Shown piece after piece: positions 48,969 to 57,467 of a stretch of 64,000 nt of DNA. A program made the translations under genes and the position numbers. Source of the stretch: Protaetiibacter intestinalis (lineage in GTDB: Bacteria; Actinomycetota; Actinomycetes; Actinomycetales; Microbacteriaceae); contig NZ_CP032630.1 of the NCBI RefSeq assembly GCF_003627075.1, positions 2,108,001-2,172,000 on the forward strand, in the 5' to 3' direction. The notes beneath the pieces were generated by a model. The model saw only the letters and a program-made list of their open reading frames with translations, had not been told where the DNA came from and searched no databases. How positions within the stretch are numbered: position 1 is the first letter of the stretch; every line of letters starts with the position of its first letter.

Positions 48969-50105
48969 TCAGGCGGCGACGTCGAGCCGGTAGCCGCGCT
49001 TGACGACGGTGCGGATGATGGGGGCGCCGAGGCTGCGGCGGAGGCGGCTGAGGGCCATCTCGAGCGCGTGCTCGTCGGCGGTGCCGACCGCCCGCAGCAG
49101 CTGCTCGCGGGAGACGACCGCACCGTCCGCGTCGAGGAGGGTGCGCAGCAGCGCGAGCGGCGTGGGGGTGAGCGGGATGCGCCGCCCGTCGAGTTCGACG
49201 ATCGACCCGCGCATCACGACGTCGCCGTGTGCCGTGCGTGCGCGGGCGATCCGCAGCTCGGGCAGCCGCTCGCAGACGAGTCGGATGAGCGCACCCATGC
49301 GGTAGCGCTCGGGCTGGATCGGCTCGATGCCCGCCGAGGCGAGCGGGGCCGCCGTCACGGGCCCGACCGCCGCCGCCACGACGCCGCGCCGGAACGCCGC
49401 GAGGAGGGCGTCGTAGGCGCCGAGCCCGTCGGCTGCCGCGTACAGCGCGTCGACGGCGGGCGCGCTCGTGAAGGTGACGCAGTCGAGCTGGCCCTGGCAG
49501 ATGGCCTCCACCAGCCGCGGGATGCGCTCGTCGCTGTCGTCGAGCGCCTTCCAGCGGTAGGGCGCCACGAGCAGCACGCGGTGGCCCGCCGCCCGCAGGG
49601 GGTCGAGCTGCCGGTCGTCGAGGTAGCCGTGCGCCTGCACCGCGACCGTGAGTTCGGTCGGATGCTCCGCGAGCACCTTGGCGACGAGGGAGATCGTGGT
49701 CTCCTCCTCGCTCATGCCGGCGTCGTCGAGCCCGGCGGCGCGGATGCTGCCCCGCGCCTTCGGCCCGCGCACCAGGATGCGGGAGGCCGCCATCGTGTCG
49801 AGCAGCTCCTCGCCGAGCCCCGCCGCGTCGGCCACCTCGAGCCACCGGCGGATGCCGAACGCGGTCGTCGCGAGCACGACGTCGGGGCGGGCCCCGATGA
49901 TGTCGCGCGTGTCGGCGATGACCTGCTCGTCGTCGCGGGCGTGCTCCATGCGCAGGGTGGGCGCGTGCATGACGTGCGCGCCCCGCCGTTCGAGCGCGTC
50001 GATGAGGTCGGCCGCCCGGCGCTCGCTCGTGACGCCGATCCGGAAGCCCTCGAGCTGGTCGGGGCGGAAGCCGGGGATGGCGTCGTCGAGCGCACCGCCC
50101 GTCAT
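48969..50105 (-). CDS. hemD: Uroporphyrinogen-III synthase fused to a winged-helix DNA-binding domain
   Basis: A 378-residue two-domain protein. Residues about 15-270 are a HemD fold ('GFRIGVTSERRAADLIDALERRG', 'CVTFTSAPAVDALYAAA', 'AAVGPVTAAPLASAGI'), which closes the tetrapyrrole ring. Residues about 285-378 are an OmpR-type winged helix ('LTPTPLALLRTLLDADGAVVSREQLLRAV', 'IIRTVVKRGYRL'). Similar fusions occur beside nirBD in mycobacteria and may act in nitrite-reductase control. It is the last gene of nirB-cobA-hemD with an ATGA overlap. Whether it is enzyme, regulator or both cannot be told from sequence. Confidence 0.9.
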   Translation of the reverse strand: MTGGALDDAIPGFRPDQLEGFRIGVTSERRAADLIDALERRGAHVMHAPTLRMEHARDDEQVIADTRDIIGARPDVVLATTAFGIRRWLEVADAAGLGEELLDTMAASRILVRGPKARGSIRAAGLDDAGMSEEETTISLVAKVLAEHPTELTVAVQAHGYLDDRQLDPLRAAGHRVLLVAPYRWKALDDSDERIPRLVEAICQGQLDCVTFTSAPAVDALYAAADGLGAYDALLAAFRRGVVAAAVGPVTAAPLASAGIEPIQPERYRMGALIRLVCERLPELRIARARTAHGDVVMRGSIVELDGRRIPLTPTPLALLRTLLDADGAVVSREQLLRAVGTADEHALEMALSRLRRSLGAPIIRTVVKRGYRLDVAA

Positions 50106-50893
50106 GGCGCAGCCACGGCCTCTCCCGCCCGGCGGAGCAGCGCATCCGCCTCGGCGTCGCCCTCGCTCGCGAGCCGCACGACCTCGCCGATGACGATCAC
50201 GGCGGGGGAGCGCACACCCGCGAGCGCCGCGGCGGCGGGGAGCGCGGCGATCGGCGCGACCGTCGTGCGCTGACCGCTGCGGTGGCCGCGCTCGACGACG
50301 GCGGCCGGCGTGTCGGGGTCGAGCCCGGCGCGCACGAGCCCCGGCGCGAGGGCGGGGAGCGCGCTCACCCCCATGAGCACGACGACCGTGCCGCCGAGAC
50401 CCGCGAGGTGCGTGTACTCCTCGGCGGTGAGCGGTGCGTGGCCCGAGATGACCGTGAAGGCGTGGGCGATCCCGCGGTGGGTGAGCGGGATGCCGGCCGC
50501 TGCGGGCACCGCGATCGAGCTCGTGACCCCCGGGATGACCTCCACGGGCACGCCCGCGCGTCGGCAGGCGAGCACCTCCTCGCCGCCGCGCCCGAAGACG
50601 TACGGGTCACCGCCCTTGAAGCGCACCACATCCGCCCCCGCGAGCGCGTGCTCGACGAGCAGCCGCTCGATGTCCTCCTGCGGCACGGCGTGGTGACCGG
50701 GGCGCTTGCCCACGTCGACGAGGGTCGCGCCGGGGCAGAACTCGGCGAGGACCTCGACGGGCGCGAGCCGGTCGTAGAGCACCACGTCGGCGCCCCGCAG
50801 CGCCTCGACGGCGCCCAGGGTGAGCAGTTCGCGGGATCCGGGCCCGGCTCCGACGAGCGTCACCCTCCCGGTGCGGTACGCCTGGTCAGTCAT
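50102..50893 (-). CDS. cobA: Uroporphyrinogen-III C-methyltransferase
   Basis: A 263-residue SAM-dependent methyltransferase that makes precorrin-2, the precursor of sirohaem. 'VTLVGAGPGSRELLTLGAVEAL' near 11-32, 'YDRLAPVEVL', 'RFKGGDPYVFGRGGEEVLACR' near 92-112 and 'PGVTSSIAVPAAAGIPLTHRG' are diagnostic. It is a single-domain enzyme without the CysG dehydrogenase/chelatase part. The chelatase is supplied by the gene at 54044. Its start overlaps the nirB stop by eight bases. Confidence 0.95.
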   Translation of the reverse strand: MTDQAYRTGRVTLVGAGPGSRELLTLGAVEALRGADVVLYDRLAPVEVLAEFCPGATLVDVGKRPGHHAVPQEDIERLLVEHALAGADVVRFKGGDPYVFGRGGEEVLACRRAGVPVEVIPGVTSSIAVPAAAGIPLTHRGIAHAFTVISGHAPLTAEEYTHLAGLGGTVVVLMGVSALPALAPGLVRAGLDPDTPAAVVERGHRSGQRTTVAPIAALPAAAALAGVRSPAVIVIGEVVRLASEGDAEADALLRRAGEAVAAP

Positions 50894-53474
50894 CGCCGTC
50901 CCCTCTCACCGGGATGCGCGCCCCCGCGAGCATCACCTTGCCCTCGCGCAGCTCGGCCGCCGTCGCGGGCCGCTGCTGTCCCCGCTCGCTCACCCGGGGG
51001 ATGCCGGGCGCCGCGTCGCCGGGGGCGTTGAGGAAGCTGCGGAAGCGCTTGAGCCGCTCCGGGTCGCGCAGGGTCGCCGCCCACTCGTCCTCGTAGTGCT
51101 CGACGTGGCGCGCCATCGCCGACTCGAGCTCCGCGCCGAGGCCGAGCGAGTCGTCGACGACGACCGCGCGCACGTGGTCCAGCCCGCCGTCGAGCTCCTC
51201 CATCCAGCGCGCCGTGCGCTGCAGCCGATCGGCGGTGCGGATGTAGTACATGAGGTAGCGGTCGATGAAGCGGATGAGGGTGTCGTCGTCGAGGTCGCTC
51301 GCGAGCAGCTGTGCGTGCGTCGGCTGGAATCCGCCGTTGCCGCCGACGTAGAGGTTCCAGCCCGCGTCGGTCGCGATCACGCCGACGTCCTTCCCGCGTG
51401 CCTCCGCGCACTCGCGCGCGCATCCGGAGACCCCCACCTTGAACTTGTGCGGCGCCCGCAGTCCCCGGTAGCGCAGCTCGAGCCGGATCGCCATCCCGAC
51501 CGAGTCCTGCACGCCGAAGCGGCACCAGGTGGAGCCCACGCAGCTCTTCACGTTGCGCAGCGACTTGCCGTAGGCCTGCCCCGACTCGAAGCCCGCCTCG
51601 ACGAGCTGTGCCCAGATGTCGGGCAACTGGTCGAGGCGGGCGCCGAACATGTCGATGCGCTGGCCGCCCGTGATCTTCGTGTAGAGCCCGAACTCGGTGG
51701 CCACCCGGGCGATCACGCCGAGCTTCTCGGGGGTGATCTCCCCGCCCGGGATGCGCGGCACGACCGAGTAGCTGCCGTCGCGTTGCATGTTGGCGAGGGC
51801 GCGGTCGTTGGTGTCCTGCAGCGCCCCGCGTCCGTCGTCGAGCACGTAGCCGTCGTGCTGGCTCGCGAGGATCGAGGCGACGGCCGGCTTGCAGATGTCG
51901 CAGCCTCGGCCCGTGCCGAAGCGGGCGAGGGTGTCGTCCCACGAGGAGATCCCGAGGATGCGGATGAGTTCGAAGAGCTCCTGCCGGCTGTGCGCGAAGT
52001 GCTCGCAGAGGGCGTGCGAGACGGTGAGGCCCGCCTTCGCGAGCTCCTGCTCGAGGGTCTTCTTGACAAGCGGCACGCACGATCCGCACTGCAGGCCCGC
52101 GCGGGTGCAGGCCTTGAGCTCGGGGACCGTGTGGCAGGCCTCCTGGCCGTCGTGCCCGTGCACCGCCTTCCGCACGGCGCCGACGGTGACGTTGTTGCAC
52201 GAGCAGAGCAGCGCGTCGTCGGGCAGCTCGTCGGCGCCCGCGGGCTCGGCCCCGGACGCCGAAAGGTAGGCGGCCGGCTCCGAGCCGAGCTCGCGCCCGA
52301 GCATCGGCCGGAGCGTCAGGTATGGCGCCGCGTCGCCCACGAACACGCCGCCGAGCAGCGTGCGGGCGTCGTCCGACACGACGATCTTCTGGTACATGCC
52401 GCGCGCGGGGTCGGCGTAGACCACCTCGAGCGCGCCCTCCGAGGTGCCCATGGCATCCCCGAAGCTCGCCACTTCGACGCCCGCGAGCTTGAGCTTGGTG
52501 GCGTCGTCGACGGTCGTGAAGACGGCGGCACCGCCGAGCAGGCGGTCGGCCACCACCTCCGCCATCGCGTTGGCGGGCGCGACGAGCCCGACGCAGCGTC
52601 CGCCGACGCTCGCGACCTCGCCGATCGCCCACACTCGCGGGTCGGAGGCCCGGCACTCCTCGTCGACGACGATGCCGCCGCGCGGGGCGGTCTCGATCGC
52701 GGCGGCGGATGCCAGCTCGTCGCGGGCGGCGATGCCGATCGCGAAGACGATGAGGTCGGCGGGCACCGTCTGGCCGTTCGTGAGCTTGACGGCCGAGACG
52801 GCGCCCTCGGTGGTGCGGATCTCGCGGGGTCGGGTGCCGAGGTGCATCGTGATGCCGCGTGCGGAGATGAGCCGCCCGAGGGCCTGCCCCGCACCCTCGT
52901 CGAGCTGCGCCGACATGAGCCAGCCGCCCGAGTGCACGATCGCCGAGTCGGCGCCGAGCTCGGCGAGTCCGCCGGCCGCCTCGAGCCCGAGCAGCCCGCC
53001 GCCCGCGACGACCGTCCGGGGCGGGCGGCCGAGCACCGCCGCGAGCAGCCGCACCTCGGCGGCGAGGTCCTCCACGTCGGCGATCGTGCGGTAGACGTGG
53101 GCGTGCTCGGCGCCGGGGATGTCGGGAACCGGGGCGCGCGATCCCGTCGCGAAGACGACGTCGTCGTAGGGCAGCCTGCGACCGGCATCCGTGGTGACGG
53201 TGCGCGCGACGCGGTCGACCGCGACGGCGCGTTCGCCGCGCAGCAGGGTGATCGCCTCGTGCTCCCACACGCTCGCGTCGAGGGTCAGGTCGTCGCCGCC
53301 GAGGAAGCGGCGGCTGAGGGCGACGCGGTCGTAGGGGAGGTGCTCCTCCTCGCCGATCACCCAGAGGCGGATGCGGCCATGCGCGTCGCGCGTGCGGATC
53401 GCGTCGGCGAGACGGTGCGCCGCAGGCCCGGCGCCGATCACGACGACCCGGCGGGGTGGGGTCCGTTCCGTCAT
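50886..53474 (-). CDS. nirB: Assimilatory nitrite reductase (NADH), large subunit
   Basis: An 862-residue enzyme reducing nitrite to ammonium. It has an FAD/NADH pyridine-nucleotide oxidoreductase domain (about 8-400, 'VVVIGAGPAAHRLADAI'), a BFD-like [2Fe-2S] region with 'CSCNN' and 'CGSCVP' (about 422-466), and the sirohaem/[4Fe-4S] domain with 'SCVGSTWCRFG' near 645 and 'GCARECAE' near 685. The ATG at 53474 has GGGAGG close upstream. The operon nirB-cobA-hemD supplies its own sirohaem. The small subunit nirD is divergent rather than downstream, which is unusual. Confidence 0.96.
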   Translation of the reverse strand: MTERTPPRRVVVIGAGPAAHRLADAIRTRDAHGRIRLWVIGEEEHLPYDRVALSRRFLGGDDLTLDASVWEHEAITLLRGERAVAVDRVARTVTTDAGRRLPYDDVVFATGSRAPVPDIPGAEHAHVYRTIADVEDLAAEVRLLAAVLGRPPRTVVAGGGLLGLEAAGGLAELGADSAIVHSGGWLMSAQLDEGAGQALGRLISARGITMHLGTRPREIRTTEGAVSAVKLTNGQTVPADLIVFAIGIAARDELASAAAIETAPRGGIVVDEECRASDPRVWAIGEVASVGGRCVGLVAPANAMAEVVADRLLGGAAVFTTVDDATKLKLAGVEVASFGDAMGTSEGALEVVYADPARGMYQKIVVSDDARTLLGGVFVGDAAPYLTLRPMLGRELGSEPAAYLSASGAEPAGADELPDDALLCSCNNVTVGAVRKAVHGHDGQEACHTVPELKACTRAGLQCGSCVPLVKKTLEQELAKAGLTVSHALCEHFAHSRQELFELIRILGISSWDDTLARFGTGRGCDICKPAVASILASQHDGYVLDDGRGALQDTNDRALANMQRDGSYSVVPRIPGGEITPEKLGVIARVATEFGLYTKITGGQRIDMFGARLDQLPDIWAQLVEAGFESGQAYGKSLRNVKSCVGSTWCRFGVQDSVGMAIRLELRYRGLRAPHKFKVGVSGCARECAEARGKDVGVIATDAGWNLYVGGNGGFQPTHAQLLASDLDDDTLIRFIDRYLMYYIRTADRLQRTARWMEELDGGLDHVRAVVVDDSLGLGAELESAMARHVEHYEDEWAATLRDPERLKRFRSFLNAPGDAAPGIPRVSERGQQRPATAAELREGKVMLAGARIPVRGDGDD

Positions 53475-53498
53475 GCTGTGCCTCCCGTCGATGGATCG

Positions 53499-53504
53499 AC
53501 AGTA
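53499..53504 (-). promoter_or_regulatory. nirB: Candidate -10 TACTGT for nirB
   Basis: On the minus strand TACTGT lies 24 bases before the nirB ATG. The GlnR-type box at 53526-53541 begins about 21 bases further upstream, at an activator's distance. Confidence 0.4.
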
Positions 53505-53525
53505 GGAAGACGCGGTTGCCCTGCT

Positions 53526-53541
53526 GTTTCGCCCATGTAAC
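53526..53541 (-). promoter_or_regulatory. GlnR-type box facing nirB
   Basis: Minus strand GTTAC-N6-GAAAC, an exact match to the actinobacterial GlnR half-site pair GTNAC-N6-GNAAC. A weaker third half-site GCAAC follows at the next six-base step. GlnR activates nirB in mycobacteria and streptomycetes; here the site is inferred from sequence. Confidence 0.65.
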
Positions 53542-53591
53542 AGACACCTCACATCCGTCGCACGTGGCGGCCGCGCGGGTGTGAGCACAGC

Positions 53592-53629
53592 GTCACGAAC
53601 GCGAAACCGCGCGGCACGTCGCAGGAAAC
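53592..53629 (+). promoter_or_regulatory. GlnR-type box with four half-sites facing nirD
   Basis: GTCAC (53592), GAAAC (53603), GCACG (53614) and GAAAC (53625) are each separated by exactly six bases. Three of the four match the GlnR consensus. The array ends 22 bases before the nirD start, close to its -10. Confidence 0.65.
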
Positions 53630-53639
53630 ACGCGCGGCC

Positions 53640-53645
53640 TAGCGT
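53640..53645 (+). promoter_or_regulatory. nirD: Leaderless -10 TAGCGT for nirD
   Basis: TAGCGT, six bases, ATG 53652. Confidence 0.6.
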
Positions 53646-53651
53646 CGGGGC

Positions 53652-54047
53652 ATGTCGATCACGATCCCCGGACCCACCGCATCCGCCGCAGCCGACGACG
53701 AGCGCACCGAGCCGGCCGCGGTCGGCTGGTTCCCGGTCTGCGAGGCGGACGCCCTCGAGCCCGCGTGGGGCGAGGCCGTCTTCGTCGAGGGCCGCCAGAT
53801 CGCCCTCGTGCTGGCGGCACCCGGCGAGCTGTACGCGGTCGACCACCGCGATCCGGTCACCTCCTCCTACGTCATGGCGCGCGGCATCGTCGGCTCGCGC
53901 GGCGACCGCGCCACGATCGCGTCCCCGCTGCTGAAGCAGGTGTACGACCTGCAGACGGGCGCCTGCCTCGACGACCCCGCCCTCGCCCTCGCCACCTACC
54001 GCACGCGCGTGGTCGGCGGGATGGTCGAGGTGGAGGTCGCCGCGTGA
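53652..54047 (+). CDS. nirD: Nitrite reductase (NADH), small subunit
   Basis: A 131-residue NirD with a Rieske-like fold ('[31 protein letters not shown]', '[17 protein letters not shown]'). As in other NirD proteins, the Cys/His ligands of a true Rieske cluster are missing. It partners NirB. It is transcribed away from nirB and is followed, with a GTGA overlap, by the sirohydrochlorin chelatase gene. Confidence 0.93.
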   Translation: MSITIPGPTASAAADDERTEPAAVGWFPVCEADALEPAWGEAVFVEGRQIALVLAAPGELYAVDHRDPVTSSYVMARGIVGSRGDRATIASPLLKQVYDLQTGACLDDPALALATYRTRVVGGMVEVEVAA

Positions 54048-54763
54048 GCGCTGCCGCGACCGGCGTGCTCGCGCCGCCGGCCCTGCTCGCGATCTCGCAC
54101 GGAACCTCCTCCGAGTCGGGGGCCGCGGCCGTCGCGGCGCTCGTCGACGCGGTCGCGGAGGCGGCTCCCGAACTGCGGGTGCGCGGCGGTTTCGTGGACG
54201 TGCAGCAGCCCGACGTGCCGACGGTGCTGGGCGCGCTGCCCGAGGGTTCCGGGGCGGTCATCGTGCCGCTGCTGCTCTCGGCCGGCTTCCACGTGCACGT
54301 CGACCTCGCCGAGGATGCGGCCGCCGTCGACGGCGCGGTCGTCGCCCGCGCGCTCGGACCAGACGACCGCCTCGTGGCGCTGCTCGCCCGCCGGCTCGAC
54401 GAGGCGGGGCTCGACGCCTCGGATGCCGTGGTGCTCGCCGCCGCCGGCTCGACCGATGCGCGCGCCGTGGCCGACTGCGCCGAGACCGCCCTCCGCCTCG
54501 GCGCGCTGCTCGGGCGCGAGGTCGCGGTCGGCTACATCTCCGCCGCCCGGCCCCGGCTCTCCGACGCGATCGCGGCCGCCCGCGCGACGCATCCCGGCCG
54601 CCGCGTCGTGGTGGCGAGCTACCTGCTCGCCCCCGGCTACTTCGCCGATCTCGCCGCCGACGCGGGCGCCGACATCGCATCCGCTCCGCTGCTCGCCGCG
54701 GGCACCCCCGTTGCGCCCGAGCTCGTCGCGGTGGTGCGCGACCGCTACACCGCCGCCCGCTGA
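54044..54763 (+). CDS. Sirohydrochlorin chelatase-like protein
   Basis: A 239-residue CbiX/SirB-type class II chelatase with two CbiX-like halves: '[21 protein letters not shown]' (about 14-34) with the metal histidine, '[15 protein letters not shown]', '[15 protein letters not shown]', and a second half with '[15 protein letters not shown]'. It would insert Fe into sirohydrochlorin, completing sirohaem for NirB after CobA. The precorrin-2 dehydrogenase step is not encoded here. The GTG overlaps the nirD stop. A 71-bp repeat follows three bases after the stop. Confidence 0.88.
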   Translation: MSAAATGVLAPPALLAISHGTSSESGAAAVAALVDAVAEAAPELRVRGGFVDVQQPDVPTVLGALPEGSGAVIVPLLLSAGFHVHVDLAEDAAAVDGAVVARALGPDDRLVALLARRLDEAGLDASDAVVLAAAGSTDARAVADCAETALRLGALLGREVAVGYISAARPRLSDAIAAARATHPGRRVVVASYLLAPGYFADLAADAGADIASAPLLAAGTPVAPELVAVVRDRYTAAR

Positions 54764-54766
54764 TTC

Positions 54767-54837
54767 CGTTCGGGAGGACGACACGCCGCAGCCGGGCTCC
54801 CGTGCGGGGCGGATGCGGCGTGTCGTCCTCCCGAACG
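54767..54837. repeat. 71-bp palindromic repeat, copy 3 (immediately before trmD)
   Basis: Arms 54767-54788 and 54816-54837 are perfect 22-base complements around a 27-base loop. It lies between the chelatase stop and the trmD promoter and covers the trmD -35 region. Confidence 0.95.
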
Positions 54838-54846
54838 GAGCCCGGC

Positions 54847-54852
54847 TACGCT
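54847..54852 (+). promoter_or_regulatory. trmD: Leaderless -10 TACGCT for trmD
   Basis: TACGCT, six bases, GTG 54859. trmD, normally co-transcribed with rimM, here has its own promoter signal. Confidence 0.6.
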
Positions 54853-54858
54853 CGACGC

Positions 54859-55554
54859 GTGCGCATCGACGTCGTGACGATCTTCCCCGAGTTCTTCTCG
54901 GTGCTCGACGTGTCGCTCGTCGGCAAGGCCCGCGCGGCCGGCCTCATCGACATCCGCGTGCACGACCTGCGCGACTTCACGCACGTTCGGCACCGCACCG
55001 TCGACGACACCCCGACGGGCGGCGGCGCCGGCATGGTCATGAAGCCCGAGCCGTGGGGCGAGGCGCTCGACGCCGTGCTCGAGGGCACCGCGGATGCCGT
55101 GGTCGTCTTCCCGAGCCCCGCGGGTGAGCTCTTCCGCCAGCCGATCGCGCGCGAGCTCGCCGAGACGCCGCACTTGGTGTTCTGCTGCGGGCGCTACGAG
55201 GGCATCGACCAGCGCGTCGTCGAGCACACCGCGACCCGCCCCGAGGTCGCGGCCGTGCGGGAGCTGAGCCTCGGCGACTACGTGCTGAACGGCGGCGAGG
55301 TCGCCGTGATGGCGATGATCGAGGCGGCGGGACGCCTCGTGCCGGGCATGGTCGGCAACCCCGATTCGCTCGTCGAGGAGAGCCACGAGGACGGCCTGCT
55401 CGAGTACCCGAGCTACACGAAGCCCGCCGTCTGGCGCGGACTCGAGACCCCGCCCGTGCTGCTGTCGGGCAACCATGCGGCGATCGCCGCCTGGCGCCGC
55501 GAGCAGCAGCTCGAGCGCACCCGCCGCATCCGCCCCGAGCTGCTCGAGGGCTGA
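54859..55554 (+). CDS. trmD: tRNA (guanine-37-N1)-methyltransferase
   Basis: A 231-residue SPOUT-class methyltransferase that makes m1G37 in tRNA and so prevents +1 frameshifting. '[12 protein letters not shown]', '[22 protein letters not shown]', '[14 protein letters not shown]' and the knot region '[26 protein letters not shown]' are intact. It has been separated from rimM (7 kb) and rplS (5.5 kb). The GTG start is supported by promoter spacing. Confidence 0.97.
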   Translation: MRIDVVTIFPEFFSVLDVSLVGKARAAGLIDIRVHDLRDFTHVRHRTVDDTPTGGGAGMVMKPEPWGEALDAVLEGTADAVVVFPSPAGELFRQPIARELAETPHLVFCCGRYEGIDQRVVEHTATRPEVAAVRELSLGDYVLNGGEVAVMAMIEAAGRLVPGMVGNPDSLVEESHEDGLLEYPSYTKPAVWRGLETPPVLLSGNHAAIAAWRREQQLERTRRIRPELLEG

Positions 55555-55699
55555 CGCGCGACCTCACCTGGCCCCTCGCGCCATGTGACCGCTTCTTTCG
55601 ACGCGCGCAACAGACGGCGCGGCCTCCCGAAACATGCCTCCCGCATGCTGGGCGACGAACCCACCCTCGTGTCCACCATCCGTCATCCGGAGGTCCGCA

Positions 55700-56596
55700 A
55701 TGTCCTACATCAAGCCCGCCGAGCTCGTCACGAGAATGGCCGACGCCGGCGAGTACAAGCTCAAGCTCTCGGCACGCGACACCCTCATCCGCGCGTACAT
55801 GGGGGCCGCGCTGCTGACCCTCGGCGCCGCGTTCGCCGTGACCGTGTCGGTGCAGACCGGGCAACCGCTGCTCGGGGCCGTGCTCTTCCCGGTCGGCTTC
55901 GTGCTGCTGTATCTGCTCGGCTACGACCTGCTCACGGGCGTCTTCACGCTCGGCCCGGTGGCGCTCTACGACAGGCGTCCGGGGCTGCGGTTCCGCGGCC
56001 TGCTGCGCAACTGGGGCCTCGTGTTCCTCGGCAACTTCCTCGGCGCGTTCACGGTCGCCATCCTGATGGCGATCTACTTCACCTACGGCTTCTCGGCGGA
56101 TCCGAGCCCGGTCGGGCATGCGATCGGCGAGATCGGCCACTCGCGCACCGTCGGCTACGCCGACCACGGGGCGGCCGGGATGCTGACCCTCTTCGTGCGC
56201 GGCGTGCTGTGCAACTGGATGGTGTCGACGGGCGTCGTCGCGGCGCTCATGTCGGACACCCTCATCGGCAAGGTCGTCGGCATGTGGCTGCCGATCATGC
56301 TGTTCTTCTACATGGGCTTCGAGCACTCGATCGTGAACATGTTCCTGTTCCCGTCGGGGCTGCTGCTCGGGGCCGACTTCACCCTCGGCGACTACCTGCT
56401 CTGGAACGAGCTGCCGACCATCGTCGGCAACCTCATCGGCGGTCTCACCTTCGTGGCGCTGCCGCTGTACGCGACCCACCGCATCCGCTCGGAGAAGCGC
56501 ACGCCGCTGTCGGGTGCGACGGTGCCGCGGTCGCGCACCCGGCGGCCCGCGGCATCCGCCGCACCGGTCGTCGCGTCGGTCGCCGCCGAGGCCTGA
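55700..56596 (+). CDS. Formate/nitrite transporter family channel
   Basis: A 298-residue FNT-family protein with six membrane helices. It opens MSYIKPAELVTRMADAGEYK, with 'GNFLGAFTVAILMAIYFTYGF', 'RGVLCNWMVSTGVVAALMS' and 'EHSIVNMFLFPSGLLLGADF'. FNT channels pass formate, nitrite or hydrosulfide. Next to a nitrite-reduction block, nitrite uptake is the sensible reading. The ATG at 55700 has GGAGG upstream. The 145-base upstream region contains loose GlnR-like half-sites, too weak to call. It is bracketed by repeat copies 3 and 4 together with trmD. Confidence 0.9.
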   Translation: MSYIKPAELVTRMADAGEYKLKLSARDTLIRAYMGAALLTLGAAFAVTVSVQTGQPLLGAVLFPVGFVLLYLLGYDLLTGVFTLGPVALYDRRPGLRFRGLLRNWGLVFLGNFLGAFTVAILMAIYFTYGFSADPSPVGHAIGEIGHSRTVGYADHGAAGMLTLFVRGVLCNWMVSTGVVAALMSDTLIGKVVGMWLPIMLFFYMGFEHSIVNMFLFPSGLLLGADFTLGDYLLWNELPTIVGNLIGGLTFVALPLYATHRIRSEKRTPLSGATVPRSRTRRPAASAAPVVASVAAEA

Positions 56597-56603
56597 CCGT
56601 ATT

Positions 56604-56674
56604 CGTTCGGGAGGACGACGCGCCGCAGGCACCCCTCGCATCCGCGCGGGGGCGGCGTGTCGTCCTCCCGAACG
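56604..56674. repeat. 71-bp palindromic repeat, copy 4
   Basis: Arms 56604-56625 and 56653-56674 (one mismatch) flank a 27-base loop. It fills most of the 94-base gap between the convergent channel gene and map, where it may also act as a bidirectional terminator. Confidence 0.93.
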
Positions 56675-56690
56675 TGATCGAGGGGAGAGG

Positions 56691-57461
56691 TCAGCTGGCG
56701 CGGGCGGTGAGCACGAGGGGGCCGTCGGGGGTGATGGCCACGGTGTGCTCCGAGTGGGCGCCGCGGGAGCCGTCCTTCGAGCGCAAGGTCCAGCCGTCGC
56801 GGTCGGTGTAGATCTCGTCGGTGCCGCGCATGAACCACGGCTCGATCGCGACGACGAGGCCCGCGCGCAGCGGCAGCCCGCGCTTGCGGCGGCCGTCGTT
56901 GGGCACGTGCGGGTCGCCGTGCATCGTGCGGCCGACGCCGTGGCCGCCGAAGTCGAGGTTGACGGTGAGGCCCGCCGCATCCGCGACGTCGCCGATCGCG
57001 GCCGAGACGTCCCCCATCCGGTTGCCGACCGTCGCGGCCGCGATCGCCGCGTCGAGCGCGCGCTCGGTGGTGGCGATGAGTTCCAGGTCGGCGGGGTCGG
57101 CGTCGCCCACCACGATCGACAGCGCCGAGTCTGCCACCCACCCGTCGACGGATGCCGCGAAGTCGAGCGAGAGCAGGTCGCCATCGCGGAGGCGGTAGTC
57201 GTGGGGCAGCCCGTGCAGCACGGCGTCGTTGACGGAGGTGCAGATGACCTTGCCGAAGGGCGAGGCGCCGAACGAGGGGTGGTAGTCGATGTAGCACGAC
57301 TCGGCCCCCGCGTCGCGGATCATCCGGTGCGCGAGCGCGTCGAGCTCGAGCAGGTTGACCCCCACATCCGCGGCGTCGCGGGTGGCCTCGAGCACGCTCG
57401 CCACGAAACGGCCGGCGGCTTTCATCTGCTCGATCTCTGCGGGCGTCCGGAGTTCAATCAC
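56691..57461 (-). CDS. map: Type I methionine aminopeptidase
   Basis: A 256-residue metalloprotease removing the initiator methionine. 'ELRTPAEIEQMKAAGRFVASVL', 'NDAVLHGLPHDYRLRDGDLLSLDF', 'NLDFGGHGVGRTMHGDPHVPND' and 'GLVVAIEPWFMRG' carry the metal ligands Asp, Asp, His, Glu, Glu. The GTG at 57461 is chosen over an upstream ATG because TACGCT (57468-57473, minus strand) stands six bases before it, and because the protein then begins like its homologues. Confidence 0.95.
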   Translation of the reverse strand: MIELRTPAEIEQMKAAGRFVASVLEATRDAADVGVNLLELDALAHRMIRDAGAESCYIDYHPSFGASPFGKVICTSVNDAVLHGLPHDYRLRDGDLLSLDFAASVDGWVADSALSIVVGDADPADLELIATTERALDAAIAAATVGNRMGDVSAAIGDVADAAGLTVNLDFGGHGVGRTMHGDPHVPNDGRRKRGLPLRAGLVVAIEPWFMRGTDEIYTDRDGWTLRSKDGSRGAHSEHTVAITPDGPLVLTARAS

Positions 57462-57467
57462 CCGACG

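Noticed and set aside
55555..55699. GlnR box upstream of the formate/nitrite channel
   Set aside because: Half-site-like words (GTGAC, GCAAC, GAAAC) occur, but none forms a proper GTNAC-N6-GNAAC pair.
47871..56674. 71-bp repeats as simple rho-independent terminators
   Set aside because: Copies 1 and 4 are at convergent ends, but copies 2 and 3 lie between non-convergent genes. Length is constant, loops are 27 bases and there are no T-runs. Termination may be a side effect at some copies.
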